The notes under the pieces are model-generated. The model was not told where the DNA came from. It saw nothing but the letters and a program-made list of their open reading frames with translations, and made no database searches. Shown here piece after piece: positions 43,090-51,802 of a DNA stretch of 64,000 bases. The position numbers and the translations under genes are program-made. Every line of letters starts with the position of its first letter. The first letter of the stretch is position 1. The DNA comes from Ensifer sp. PDNC004 (GTDB lineage: Bacteria > Pseudomonadota > Alphaproteobacteria > Rhizobiales > Rhizobiaceae), in assembly GCF_016919405.1 (NCBI RefSeq), contig NZ_CP070352.1, positions 1,116,001-1,180,000 on the forward strand. Reading direction: 5' to 3'.

Positions 43090-43101
43090 AATGAACGTCG
43101 A

Positions 43102-44574
43102 TCAGTTTTCCCAATAGGTCTGGGTCTGGTCGTCGGCCGGCACCGGCATGTTCTTCCAGAGACCCTTCACCTTCTTGTTCCAGACGCCGATCTTCGGCAG
43201 TGCATAGAGGAAGACGTTCGGTTCGTCCGCAGCCAGCTTGCGCTGGAGCTGGCCGATCAGGTCCATCTGCTCGGCTTCAGTCGAAGCCAGCGTGTAGGAC
43301 TTGTAGAGCGCCTTGTACTCAGGGTTCTGGTAGTTGAAGTAGTACTTGTCGCGGGCATAGATATCGAGGTCGCGAGCTTCCGCATGGGCGATGATCGTCG
43401 CGTCGAAGTTCGAGTTCTTGAACACCTGATCCAGCCACTGCGCGAACTCGATCGGCACGAGGTTCACCTTGATGCCAACTTCGCTGAGCATGGCCGCGAT
43501 GATCTCGCCGCCACGGCGGGCATAGGCCGGCGGCGGCAGCATGATGGTGATTTCGAGGTTCTGAACGCCTGCTTCCTGCAGCAACTGCTGCGCCTTGCCG
43601 GGGTCATAGGGGTAGGTTTCGTTGAGATCCACATAGCCGGGCTCGACCGGGGAATAATGCGAGCCGATCGTCGTGCCGAAGCCCGAATAGGTGCCTTCGA
43701 CCAACGCCTTGCGGTCGATCGCATGGGCGAGCGCCTGGCGGACGCGAACATCGTCGAAGGGCTTCTTCGCATTGTTGAGCGCGAGCACCACCTTGCCCGA
43801 GGTGCTGCCGACCTCGACCTGCAGGTTCGGATCGCTCTGGAACTGGCTGACCAGTTCTGCGGCCTGGAACATCGGGAAGGCATCGACATTGCCGGCGAGA
43901 ACGGCGGCGGCGGCAGCCGACGGGTCGCTGATGAACTTGAACGTCACTTCGCTGAGCTTGGCCGGTTCGCCCCAATAGTCGGCGTTCTTTTCAAGAACCA
44001 CCTTGTCGCCCTTCGCCCACTCCTTGAACTTGAACGGGCCGGTGCCGACGGGCCTGGTCTTGTTGTCTGCGGCCGACGACGGCGCGATCATCACCGCGTC
44101 GCCCCAGGCCATGTTGAACAGGAAGTTGGAGGCCGGGCGCTTCAGCGTCACCACCGCGGTCGCCGGATCCGGGCATTCGGTCTTTTCGATCGGCTCGAAC
44201 AGGCCTTTCTGCGCATTGGTGGAATCGGCCGAAACGGCGCGCTCATAGGAGAACTTCACCACGGAGCAGTCGAAGGCGGTGCCATCGTGGAACTTGACGC
44301 CCTGGCGAAGCTTGAAGCTGTAGGTCTTCTGGTCGTCGGAGACCGTCCAGCTTTCGGCGAGCAGCGGCTTCACCGTGCCGTCTTCGACCACGCGGACGAG
44401 ACCCTCAAAGAGGTTGCCGTAGGTGATGTAGCGGATCGGTGCTGCGGCACCGGCGGTCGGGTCGAGGCCCGGCGGCTCGAGCACCTGGCCGACAGTGATC
44501 GTATCCTTGGCCATTGCCGGCGTCAGCGACGCGGCGATGAAGCACGAGGCAAGCGCCAGTTTCGTCAAGTTCAT
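43102..44574 (-). CDS. Peptide-type ABC transporter periplasmic binding protein (DppA-like)
   Basis: A 490-residue extracytoplasmic solute-binding protein family 5 member. Signal peptide MNLTKLALASCFIAASLTPAMA, then the signature region around YGNLFEGLVRVVEDGTVKP and SYSFKLRQGVKFHDGTAFD. It binds short peptides, opines or other amides and feeds the DppBCDF-type complex encoded downstream. With the amidase and dehydrogenases in the same operon, an amide- or amino-acid-conjugate ligand is plausible. Family certain, ligand unknown. Confidence 0.92.
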   Translation of the reverse strand: MNLTKLALASCFIAASLTPAMAKDTITVGQVLEPPGLDPTAGAAAPIRYITYGNLFEGLVRVVEDGTVKPLLAESWTVSDDQKTYSFKLRQGVKFHDGTAFDCSVVKFSYERAVSADSTNAQKGLFEPIEKTECPDPATAVVTLKRPASNFLFNMAWGDAVMIAPSSAADNKTRPVGTGPFKFKEWAKGDKVVLEKNADYWGEPAKLSEVTFKFISDPSAAAAAVLAGNVDAFPMFQAAELVSQFQSDPNLQVEVGSTSGKVVLALNNAKKPFDDVRVRQALAHAIDRKALVEGTYSGFGTTIGSHYSPVEPGYVDLNETYPYDPGKAQQLLQEAGVQNLEITIMLPPPAYARRGGEIIAAMLSEVGIKVNLVPIEFAQWLDQVFKNSNFDATIIAHAEARDLDIYARDKYYFNYQNPEYKALYKSYTLASTEAEQMDLIGQLQRKLAADEPNVFLYALPKIGVWNKKVKGLWKNMPVPADDQTQTYWEN

Positions 44575-44633
44575 GATGGTTCCCCCGCTTTGCGGTTTCG
44601 TTGTTCATGGTCCCAGAAATCGGATCGAAGTAA

Positions 44634-45380
44634 TCAGATCGAGCGTCCGCCGTCGACGTCGAGCGCCACGCCGGTGATCATCGACGCCTGCGGCGAGGCG
44701 ACGAAGAAGGCGGCCTCGGCAAGGTCCTCCGGTTTCAGCAGGCGTCCGAGCGGAATGGAATCGCGGAACTTCTTGCGGATTTCCTCGGTATCCTCGCCCA
44801 TGAAGGTCGAAAGCAGCGGCGTTTCGCCGGCAACCGGATTGAGCGCGACGACGCGGATGTTGAACGGCGCGAGTTCGATCGCCAGCGCCTTGGTGGCGGA
44901 AACGACCCAGCCCTTGGTGGCGTTGTACCAGGCAAGGTTCGGCCGCGGCCGGTTGGCGCCGGTCGAAGCGATGTTGACGATGACGCCGGCCTTGTTTTCC
45001 TTCATGTGCGGCAGCAGCGCCCGCGTCATCAGATAGACGCCGCGCACATTGACGCCGAGGATGCGGTCGAACTCGTCGGGTTCGACCAGTTCGGCGTTTT
45101 GCGGCTTGTGGCCAATGCCGGCATTGTTGATCAGGATATCGACGCGGCCGAACTGCTTGAGGCCTGCGGCAACGGCAGCTGCGACATCCGTCTCCTTGGC
45201 GATATCGGCAACCACGGGAAACGCGTTCTTGCCGAGTTCCTTGGCGACGCGCTCGGCGCCTGCGGCATCGCGGTCGACGACGATGACCTTCGCGCCGCCT
45301 TCGATGAACCGCTTCGCAATGCCCTCGCCGAAGCCGGAGCCTGCGCCGGTGATGAGAGCGACCTTACCTTCTAGTGACAC
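44634..45380 (-). CDS. SDR-family dehydrogenase
   Basis: A 248-residue classical short-chain dehydrogenase: TGAGSGFGEGIAKRFI cofactor loop, NNAGIGHK, serine in NIASTGANRP, YNATKGWVVSATKALA with catalytic tyrosine and lysine, and the C-terminal TGVALDVDGGRSI. It oxidises or reduces an alcohol/ketone. Lies between an ALDH and a peptide-type importer in one minus-strand unit; an alcohol-to-aldehyde step ahead of the ALDH is possible. Confidence 0.9.
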   Translation of the reverse strand: MSLEGKVALITGAGSGFGEGIAKRFIEGGAKVIVVDRDAAGAERVAKELGKNAFPVVADIAKETDVAAAVAAGLKQFGRVDILINNAGIGHKPQNAELVEPDEFDRILGVNVRGVYLMTRALLPHMKENKAGVIVNIASTGANRPRPNLAWYNATKGWVVSATKALAIELAPFNIRVVALNPVAGETPLLSTFMGEDTEEIRKKFRDSIPLGRLLKPEDLAEAAFFVASPQASMITGVALDVDGGRSI

Positions 45381-45415
45381 GTGTAGTTCCTCCCGAGGAG
45401 ACTTGGATCATGGGT

Positions 45416-45467
45416 TAGAGCGGGATGCGGGCGGAAAATCGCACACACTTTTCCTCATCCCGCTCTA
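45416..45467. repeat. Rhizobial intergenic palindrome, copy 2
   Basis: TAGAGCGGGATG (45416-45427) and CATCCCGCTCTA (45456-45467) are perfect 12-base arms around a 28-base core CGGGCGGAAAATCG...ACTTTTCCT, the same as copy 1 in reverse. The ALDH stop codon (45465-45467) lies inside the arm. It can form a long RNA hairpin within the operon. Confidence 0.85.
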
Positions 45468-46910
45468 GCCGTGGTAGACAGAAATGGTTTTCATGCTGGC
45501 AAAGCCGTAGAGGGCCTCGAACCCCTTCTCGCGGCCATGACCGGATTTCTTGACACCGCCAAAGGGCAGCTCGACGCCGCCGCCGGCGCCGTAATTGTTG
45601 ATGAACACTTGGCCGGCGTGCACGGCGCGCGCCATGCGCAGCTGCCGTCCGCCGTCATTGGTCCAGACGCCGCAGACGAGACCAAAGGCGGTGCCGTTGG
45701 CAAGCCGGATCGCCTCCTCTTCACCGTCGAACGGCATGATCACCTGCACCGGGCCGAAGATCTCTTCCTGCACGGTGCGGTGCTCGTGCGGCACATCGCG
45801 CAAAAGGGTGGGGGCGACATAGGCGCCCTCGGCCGGCGCGTCGGCGACGATCTCGCCCTGCGCCGCAACCTTCAGGCCATCCTTGGCGGCGTCGAGAAGG
45901 AAGCCCTCGACGATCGCCTTCTGCCGCTGCGAGACAACTGGGCCGACCGAGAGATCGCTTCCGGCCGGACCGACCTTCAGCGCGCGGTATCGCTCGCTCA
46001 TCCGCGCCACCACCTCTTCGTAGACGGCGCGCTCGACCAAAATGCGCGACGAGGCCGAGCAGGTCTGGCCGGCATTCTGAATGCCGGCATTGACGAGGAA
46101 AGGGACCGCGCGGTCGAGATCCGCATCGGCAAAGACGATCTGTGCCGACTTGCCGCCGAGCTCAAGCGTCACCGGCACGGCGTTCTTCGCCGCTGCCGCC
46201 TGCACCATTTCACCGGTGCGGACCGAACCGGTGAACGAGATGTGGTTGACGTCGGGATGCTCGGAAAGGGCCGCACCCGCCTCCGAGCCGAAGCCGGTGA
46301 CGATGTTCAGTGCGCCTGAAGGCAGGCCCTCTTCCTCGGCGATGCGGGCGAATTCGAGGATTGTCAGGCAGGCTTCTTCCGCCGGCTTGACCACGGCCGC
46401 GTTACCCATGGCAAGGGCAGCGCCGAGGCTGCGGCCGAGGATCTGCATGGGATAGTTCCAGGGGATGATATGGCCCGTGACGCCATGCGGCTCGTAGACG
46501 GTCAGCACGGTGAAGCCGTTCTGATAGGGGATGGTGTCGCCATGCACCTTGTCGGCGGCGCCGCCGTAGAATTCGAGATAGCGGGCAAGCGCCACGACGT
46601 CGGCGCGCGCCTGGGTCAGCGGTTTGCCGACATCGCGCGCCTCAAGCTCCGTCAGAAGGTCGATGTTGCGCAGCACGCCCGCCGAAATCCGGGTCAGAAC
46701 CCGGCCGCGCTCGGTCGGCGTCAAACGTCCCCACTCGCCGGAGAGCGCTGCGCGTGCAGAACGCACGGCGAGGTCGATATCATCCCGGGTGCCCCGGGCG
46801 ATGCGTGCGAATTCCTGGCCGTTGGAGGGGTCCCTGACGGCAATGAACTCGCCGTTCGTTGCGTCCTGCCACTTGTTCGCGATGAAATTGCCGTAGCTCT
46901 TCACAGTCAT
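45465..46910 (-). CDS. NAD(P)-dependent aldehyde dehydrogenase
   Basis: A 481-residue ALDH with IIPWNYPMQILG, KPAEEACLT (cofactor lysine), ISFTGSVRTGEM, ELGGKSAQIVFAD (general base) and GQTCSASSRILV with the catalytic cysteine. GTG/ATG context: the ATG at 46910 overlaps the GntR gene stop (ATGA). Substrate unknown; could be a semialdehyde or aromatic/betaine aldehyde. Part of the GntR-led operon. Confidence 0.92.
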   Translation of the reverse strand: MTVKSYGNFIANKWQDATNGEFIAVRDPSNGQEFARIARGTRDDIDLAVRSARAALSGEWGRLTPTERGRVLTRISAGVLRNIDLLTELEARDVGKPLTQARADVVALARYLEFYGGAADKVHGDTIPYQNGFTVLTVYEPHGVTGHIIPWNYPMQILGRSLGAALAMGNAAVVKPAEEACLTILEFARIAEEEGLPSGALNIVTGFGSEAGAALSEHPDVNHISFTGSVRTGEMVQAAAAKNAVPVTLELGGKSAQIVFADADLDRAVPFLVNAGIQNAGQTCSASSRILVERAVYEEVVARMSERYRALKVGPAGSDLSVGPVVSQRQKAIVEGFLLDAAKDGLKVAAQGEIVADAPAEGAYVAPTLLRDVPHEHRTVQEEIFGPVQVIMPFDGEEEAIRLANGTAFGLVCGVWTNDGGRQLRMARAVHAGQVFINNYGAGGGVELPFGGVKKSGHGREKGFEALYGFASMKTISVYHG

Positions 46911-47590
46911 GCCTCTTTGTCAGTCCCGCGCTCTTCAAGCAGCGCCTTCAGTCTCATGGCCGTCGCGTTGATGTGGGCGCGCGCCAGCTTCTCGGATTCA
47001 TCAAGGTTGCGTGCGGCGATCGCCTCAACGATCAGCCCGTGTTCGGCGACGGCCGTGCTCGCCCGTTCGCTGGACAGCGAAAACGCCGGCGCAAACACCT
47101 GCGAGGTCATGCGCAGCAGCGGTCCGAGCGCGGCCAGCGACGCATTGCGCGAGGCGGCAACGATCGCCTCGTGAAAGACGACGTTGGATTGGGTGTAGGC
47201 GCCGGGATCCCAGTTCTCGACGATCTTGCGCTGGCGTTCGACCTGCTTTGCCAGGTCCTTGATCTCGGCAGTCGTTGCCCGCTCGGCGGCGTTGCGAGCT
47301 GCCACCCCATCCATCGCCTCGCGCACCGCATAGGCGTCCAGCAGCTTCGGCAGGTCGGCGGTTGCGACCCGCACGCCGCTGCCCGGCTTGTTGACGACCA
47401 GCCCGTCGCGCTCGAGCACCCGCAGGGCCTCGCGCAGCGGCGTACGGCTGATGCCGAATTCGGCGGCGATCTTCTCCTGCCGGAGCGTCGCGCCGGGGGC
47501 GTAGACGCCGGCATAGATGCGTTCGCGAAGGGCCTGCGCCACTTCGTCGAGCAGCCGTGACTGGCTTCGCCATTCAAAGGATTGGTTCAT
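46907..47590 (-). CDS. GntR-family regulator, FCD subfamily
   Basis: A 227-residue repressor. HTH at about residues 40-60 (EKIAAEFGISRTPLREAL) and an FCD domain with the metal-binding pattern (NVVFHEAIVAASRN and a late histidine in VAEHGLIVEA). GGGAGGG precedes ATG 47590. It is the first gene of the ALDH-SDR-Dpp-amidase-leuB operon and is coupled to the ALDH. A perfect palindrome TGTATCC-A-GGATACA lies 27 bases upstream, so it probably represses its own operon. Confidence 0.9.
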   Translation of the reverse strand: MNQSFEWRSQSRLLDEVAQALRERIYAGVYAPGATLRQEKIAAEFGISRTPLREALRVLERDGLVVNKPGSGVRVATADLPKLLDAYAVREAMDGVAARNAAERATTAEIKDLAKQVERQRKIVENWDPGAYTQSNVVFHEAIVAASRNASLAALGPLLRMTSQVFAPAFSLSSERASTAVAEHGLIVEAIAARNLDESEKLARAHINATAMRLKALLEERGTDKEA

Positions 47591-47616
47591 CGATCCCTCC
47601 CAAGATCGAGGCAAAT

Positions 47617-47631
47617 TGTATCCAGGATACA
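47617..47631. promoter_or_regulatory. GntR operator palindrome TGTATCCAGGATACA
   Basis: A perfect 15-base palindrome (7-base arms, one central base) 27 bases before the GntR start codon. Sites of the form TGTATAC/TGGTATACCA are typical for FCD-subfamily GntR regulators, so this is a good operator candidate for the regulator that follows. Confidence 0.75.
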
Positions 47632-47784
47632 GACCGTGTCAATCCGGTGATGGCATTTAAGTCCCAGGGATTATCGCCAAGCGCTAGCGCCGCCGCCGGC
47701 TTCGGCAATCCCGACTTGCGCCACCGCGTTGACGCGCCGCTCGTCGCGGCTTCTATTAGAAACAGCTATGGTGGGAGGCCGGCC

Positions 47785-48543
47785 GTGCAGATGCTTGATT
47801 GGATTGCGATTATCCTGTTCCTCGTGACCTGGGTGGGACTGGAGCCGATGATGGCGCTTGGCTGGCCGCGCCGGACCGACAGCCTGATGCTGGACATGGT
47901 GCGTGTCCGGCAGGCCTGGATGCGCGAGGTGCTGACGCGGGACAGCAACTTCATCGGTGACGCCGCCATCCTCGGTCACACGATCAACTCGGCATCGTTC
48001 TTCGGTTCGGCCAATCTCATCGTCATCGTCGCCATGAGCAGCGCGCTGTTCATCCAGCCGACGATCGGCCTTCAGTCGGGCATCATCGCGATGTTCGCGC
48101 CGATCGAGCCGCTGTGGCTGTTTCAATGCAAGGTGCTGCTCGTCATGGCGACCTTGCTGCGCGGGTTGTCCGAATTCATCTGGGCGGTCCGGCAGATCAA
48201 TTATTGCCTCGCGGCGATCGGCGCGAGCCCGTCGCGCGAAGAGGCCCGCGACATTGCCGCATGGGCCCACGCCCTGTCGCTGATGATCAATCCGGCCCTT
48301 CGCTCCTTCAGCCAGGGTGTCCGCTCTTATTACTTCACCGTGGCCGCGGCGCTCTGGTTCCTGGGGCCGATCGCCTTTGTTATCGCCATCGTCGGCTCGG
48401 TCGCGCTTCTCGTCTGGAGACACAGCTGGTCGGATACGGCCAAGGGCGTGATGGAAGTGCGCAGGCTGCTCGACGAGAGCCATCCGGCGGCCGCCGCGGC
48501 AGAACCCTCAACAGCCGTCCATTCTTCGGCGGCAAACAGCTGA
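47785..48543 (+). CDS. DUF599-family membrane protein
   Basis: A 252-residue membrane protein of unknown function with three or four hydrophobic helices: MLDWIAIILFLVTWVGLEP at the N-terminus, NSASFFGSANLIVIVAMS in the middle and VAAALWFLGPIAFVIAIV near the end. The pattern (RVRQAWMREVLTRD, ADAAI-like GDAAILGHTINSASFFGSA) is that of DUF599 proteins found widely in proteobacteria. GGGAGG lies six bases before GTG 47785; the open frame upstream is unlikely. Stands alone, divergent from the GntR operon. Confidence 0.75.
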   Translation: MQMLDWIAIILFLVTWVGLEPMMALGWPRRTDSLMLDMVRVRQAWMREVLTRDSNFIGDAAILGHTINSASFFGSANLIVIVAMSSALFIQPTIGLQSGIIAMFAPIEPLWLFQCKVLLVMATLLRGLSEFIWAVRQINYCLAAIGASPSREEARDIAAWAHALSLMINPALRSFSQGVRSYYFTVAAALWFLGPIAFVIAIVGSVALLVWRHSWSDTAKGVMEVRRLLDESHPAAAAAEPSTAVHSSAANS

Positions 48544-48621
48544 GGGTTTTTGGCGTGACCGGTTGGAATCGGCCGGCGAGGGTACCACCTAGTATTTGTA
48601 ACGCTCTGGAGGTGGTCGCCC

Positions 48622-49002
48622 ATGTCAGACAAACCGATCAAGATCCCCGGTCCCGATCATCCGATCACCACCGAAAGAAACCCGGGCCGCGTCGTCGTCA
48701 CACTCGGCGGGCGCGTCGTAGCCGACACCCGCAATGCGCTGACCCTGCGCGAGGCATCCTATCCCGCGGTGCAGTACATACCGCGGGAGGATACCGACAT
48801 GTCCCTGCTTGAGCGCACCGATCATTCGTCCCATTGCCCCTATAAGGGTGACGCCTCCTATTTCAGCATCCCTCTGGGCGGCGAGCGGTCGCGCAATGCG
48901 GTATGGACCTATGAAGACCCGCACCCGGCGGTGGCCGCCATCAAGGGGAGGTTGGCTTTCTATCCGGACCGGGTGGATTCGATCGAAGAGAGCCAGTCCT
49001 AG
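48622..49002 (+). CDS. DUF427-family protein
   Basis: A 126-residue small soluble protein of the DUF427 family, of unknown function. Its conserved region reads ALTLREASYPAVQYIPRED, then LERTDHSSHCPYKGDASYFS and a closing WTYEDPHPAVAAIKGRLAFYPDRVD. These features, especially the HCPYKGDA block, are diagnostic. GGAGG precedes the ATG. Lies 78 bases after DUF599 and convergent with a LysR gene. Confidence 0.85.
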   Translation: MSDKPIKIPGPDHPITTERNPGRVVVTLGGRVVADTRNALTLREASYPAVQYIPREDTDMSLLERTDHSSHCPYKGDASYFSIPLGGERSRNAVWTYEDPHPAVAAIKGRLAFYPDRVDSIEESQS

Positions 49003-49044
49003 AGCTTCCGCGCTCACCCGACGCATGCGCTCCTGGCCGCAGGG

Positions 49045-49956
49045 TCACGCGTCGCGAAGCCGAAACGTTTCGCGCACGGCCTTCAAGAATTCCGCCACTT
49101 TCGGCAGATCGCCGAGTTGTTGGTGGAAGAGATAGTAAATGTGGGTGGACGGCCCGGACCACGCCGGAAGAACCGCAACGAGCCGTCCGGTGGAGACGCC
49201 GTCGGCGGCAAGCGCTTCGCTGAGCATGCCGATGCCGAGGCCCTCGGCGATCAACCGTTCGCTGATCGCCGGATCGTCGACGACGATCGACGGCGGGCGC
49301 TCGAGCGTAAACTGCCTGGTGCCGTCGGAGAGCACCCAATGGGCAAGGTCCCGCCGCATGCGCGTCCGGTAGGCGATCAGAGCCAAATGCATCAGGTCTT
49401 CCGGAGACGAGAGCGCCAATCCGGCGCAATAGGCCGGGGCTGCATAGAGGCGCGGCGCGATCGTTCCGATCTTCCTGTAGATCATCTCGCTGTCGACCGG
49501 CTGTCCCATCCTCAAGGCCACGTCGACGCCTTCGCCGATCAGGTCGACATTCTGGTGGGTGGTCTGCACGTCGACCTGGACTTCGGGGCAGAGCTCCGCA
49601 TAGCGCTTCAGGATCGGCGGCAGGAAGGTGCGGGCAAAGGCGACCGATGTGGCGACCCGCAGGCGCCCCCGCGCCGTACCGTCGGCGGGCTGGAAGCCGG
49701 CGATGCCGCGGTCGATGAGTTCGACGGCACCGCCGACCGACTCCAGCAGATGTTTGCCGGCCTCGGTCAGCGAGACCCGGCGGGTGGAGCGCAGCAGCAG
49801 GGCAACGCCAAGGGCGGCCTCAAGCTCTCCCAGGCGCCGGCTGACCGTGCTCGGTGGCAGGTGCAGGCGAAGCGCTGCTGAGGAAAAGCTCTCGGAGCGG
49901 GCGACCTCGAGGAAAATCCTGAGGCTGTTGAGATCGGCAGATTGGGGGGATTTCAT
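49045..49956 (-). CDS. LysR-family transcriptional regulator
   Basis: A 303-residue LysR regulator of the CrgA-like subgroup: HTH FSSAALRLHLPPSTVSRRLG at 25-44, effector domain with RLRVATSVAFARTFLPP. ATG 49956 is chosen with GGAAACGC upstream; a TTG 15 bases earlier is less likely. Divergent from the metallo-hydrolase gene at 50048, which is probably its target. Effector unknown. Confidence 0.9.
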   Translation of the reverse strand: MKSPQSADLNSLRIFLEVARSESFSSAALRLHLPPSTVSRRLGELEAALGVALLLRSTRRVSLTEAGKHLLESVGGAVELIDRGIAGFQPADGTARGRLRVATSVAFARTFLPPILKRYAELCPEVQVDVQTTHQNVDLIGEGVDVALRMGQPVDSEMIYRKIGTIAPRLYAAPAYCAGLALSSPEDLMHLALIAYRTRMRRDLAHWVLSDGTRQFTLERPPSIVVDDPAISERLIAEGLGIGMLSEALAADGVSTGRLVAVLPAWSGPSTHIYYLFHQQLGDLPKVAEFLKAVRETFRLRDA

Positions 49957-50047
49957 GCGTTTCCGGAACAATCACTTCCACGATCGCAGGATAATCGACC
50001 GGCGGTTGAATTGATAGCGTCTCGGCATCCAATCGAAGGAGCCGATC

Positions 50048-51007
50048 ATGACCACCCGCAGACAAGCTTTGGGCCTTCTTGCCGCCACCGCCCTGTTGCC
50101 GCTCGCGCCGCGTTTCGCCTTTTCCGCCGCGCCATTCTCGACCGTCGCCAATGCCGGTTATTACCGCTTCCGCTTCGGAAAGTTCGAAGTCACCGCCTTG
50201 TCGGACGGCACCGTGGCGTTGCCGATGACGAAGATCTATCAGAACGAATCGGAAGGCGAGCTGCAGCGCAGGCTGGAGGCGAATTTCCTCGGCAAGGAGC
50301 CGCATCTGTCGATCAACGCCTACCTCGTCAACGACGGCGAACGGTTGGTGCTGATCGATGCCGGATCGGGCGCCCTGCTCGGTGCTGCCGCCGGCAAGCT
50401 CGTGCGGCATCTCACCGCCTCCGGCTACCGCGCCGAACAGGTCGACGCCGTGATCCTGACCCATGTGCACGCCGACCATTCCGGCGGCCTCATTGTCGAC
50501 GGGAAGCCGCAATTTCCGAACGCGGAGATCCATCTCGCCGACCGCGAATACCGCTACTGGATCGAGCGCGAGGGCGTAACGGCGCTGACCGAGGCGCAGA
50601 AGACCGACTTTCAGCGCGCGCACGATGCCCTTGCTCCCTACATTGCCGCCGGAAAGGTGAAGCGGTTCGCCGATAATGGCGACGTCTTGCCGAACCTCGG
50701 ATCGACTTTGCGTGCCGGCCACACGCCCGGGCATTCCGCGATCGCGCTGAAGGGGGATGACGGCCAGCGCCTCGTCTTCTGGGGCGACGTCATTCACGGG
50801 GATTACATCCAGTTCGACACGCCCGACGTCTTCGTCAGCTTCGACGTCGATGGCACCGCGGCGGCGGCTACGCGTGCCGTGGCGCTGGCGGATGCGGCCG
50901 ATGGGCGATACCTCGTTGCCGGTGCGCATCTGCCGTTCCCTGGTGTCGGCCATGTGGCGCGCGACGAAACGCTCTATCGCTTCGTCCCCTGGAACTACGT
51001 CGAGTAG
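50048..51007 (+). CDS. Exported metallo-beta-lactamase-fold hydrolase
   Basis: A 319-residue protein. The N-terminus MTTRRQALGLLAATALLPLA carries a twin-arginine signal and a hydrophobic core, so it is probably exported folded. The THVHADHSGG motif near residue 138, AGHTPGH near 223 and WGDVIHGD near 240 form a two-metal site as in MBL-fold lactonases (AHL lactonase-like) and hydrolases. It is divergent from a LysR gene and otherwise alone. A quorum-signal lactonase is one possibility; substrate unknown. Confidence 0.85.
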   Translation: MTTRRQALGLLAATALLPLAPRFAFSAAPFSTVANAGYYRFRFGKFEVTALSDGTVALPMTKIYQNESEGELQRRLEANFLGKEPHLSINAYLVNDGERLVLIDAGSGALLGAAAGKLVRHLTASGYRAEQVDAVILTHVHADHSGGLIVDGKPQFPNAEIHLADREYRYWIEREGVTALTEAQKTDFQRAHDALAPYIAAGKVKRFADNGDVLPNLGSTLRAGHTPGHSAIALKGDDGQRLVFWGDVIHGDYIQFDTPDVFVSFDVDGTAAAATRAVALADAADGRYLVAGAHLPFPGVGHVARDETLYRFVPWNYVE

Positions 51008-51028
51008 CGGGGGCTGCGTCTGCCCGGT

Positions 51029-51598
51029 CTACGAGATGACGTTGCGCACGAAGGTCACGACATCGTCGCCGTCATTGATGTAGGCATAGGCCTGGGCCGA
51101 GCTGTAGACGGTATAGGCGCCGGTTGCGTAGCGCTTTCGCTCGCCCGAGAGCTCGAGCGTCAGGGCGCCTTCCGTCACGAACAGCATCTCATGCCAGCCC
51201 TGCGGGTCGGGCTCGGCGTCGTAGCGTTCGCCGGGCGCCAGCGACCAGAGCCACATCTGCGCCTCGCTCGCAGCCGGGGTGGACGCAAGCAGCCGCGCCT
51301 CACTTTCCTTTTGCCGACCGCGCCAGGTCACCGCGTCGATGCTGTCGCCGGATTGTCGTTGCGGATCCCGGACGAGATCGATGAAGCCGACCTTCATGGC
51401 GGCTGCCAGCTTGTCGAGGCTGGAGAGGCTGATGTTGGCATCTCCGCTCTCGACCGCGACGATCATCCGCCGGCTGATGCCGGACGCATCGGCCAGTGCG
51501 GCCTGGCTGAGGCCGGCCGCCTGGCGGATCCGCTTCAGGTTTTCGGCGACGTGAGACAAAACGTCGGACCGATCTTGACTGTGCAATATATTGCTCAT
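51029..51598 (-). CDS. XRE-family regulator with C-terminal cupin domain
   Basis: A 189-residue regulator: residues 15-75 are an XRE helix-turn-helix (GLSQAALADASGISRRMI), and the last 70 residues a cupin (AEPDPQGWHEMLFVTEGALTLEL). This build is typical of local regulators of amino acid or polyamine genes. ATG 51598. It is divergent from an aminotransferase gene and its first codons contain a 12-base palindrome that could be its own operator. Confidence 0.88.
   Translation of the reverse strand: MSNILHSQDRSDVLSHVAENLKRIRQAAGLSQAALADASGISRRMIVAVESGDANISLSSLDKLAAAMKVGFIDLVRDPQRQSGDSIDAVTWRGRQKESEARLLASTPAASEAQMWLWSLAPGERYDAEPDPQGWHEMLFVTEGALTLELSGERKRYATGAYTVYSSAQAYAYINDGDDVVTFVRNVIS
51583..51594. 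promoter_or_regulatory. Palindrome GCAATATATTGC over the XRE gene start
   Basis: A perfect 12-base palindrome covering codons 2-5 of the XRE-cupin gene. Position and symmetry suit an autoregulatory site, but it could be chance in coding sequence. Confidence 0.35.
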
Positions 51599-51802
51599 AA
51601 CGTCTTTCTACAGCGACCGAACACCAATTGCCACAGCTTTTCCAGGGGGCTCCGATAGCAACGGAGTGTCTGTGCGGAGGCGTGTCAGCTCGTCGGTTCA
51701 TGTCACAGCAGACGGCAATTCTCAACGAGAGCGTCGTGGCCGTCTCGACCATGGCACCGGCATGGTCGGGGCCATGCTTTCAACATTCGAAAGGAAATCC
51801 GC

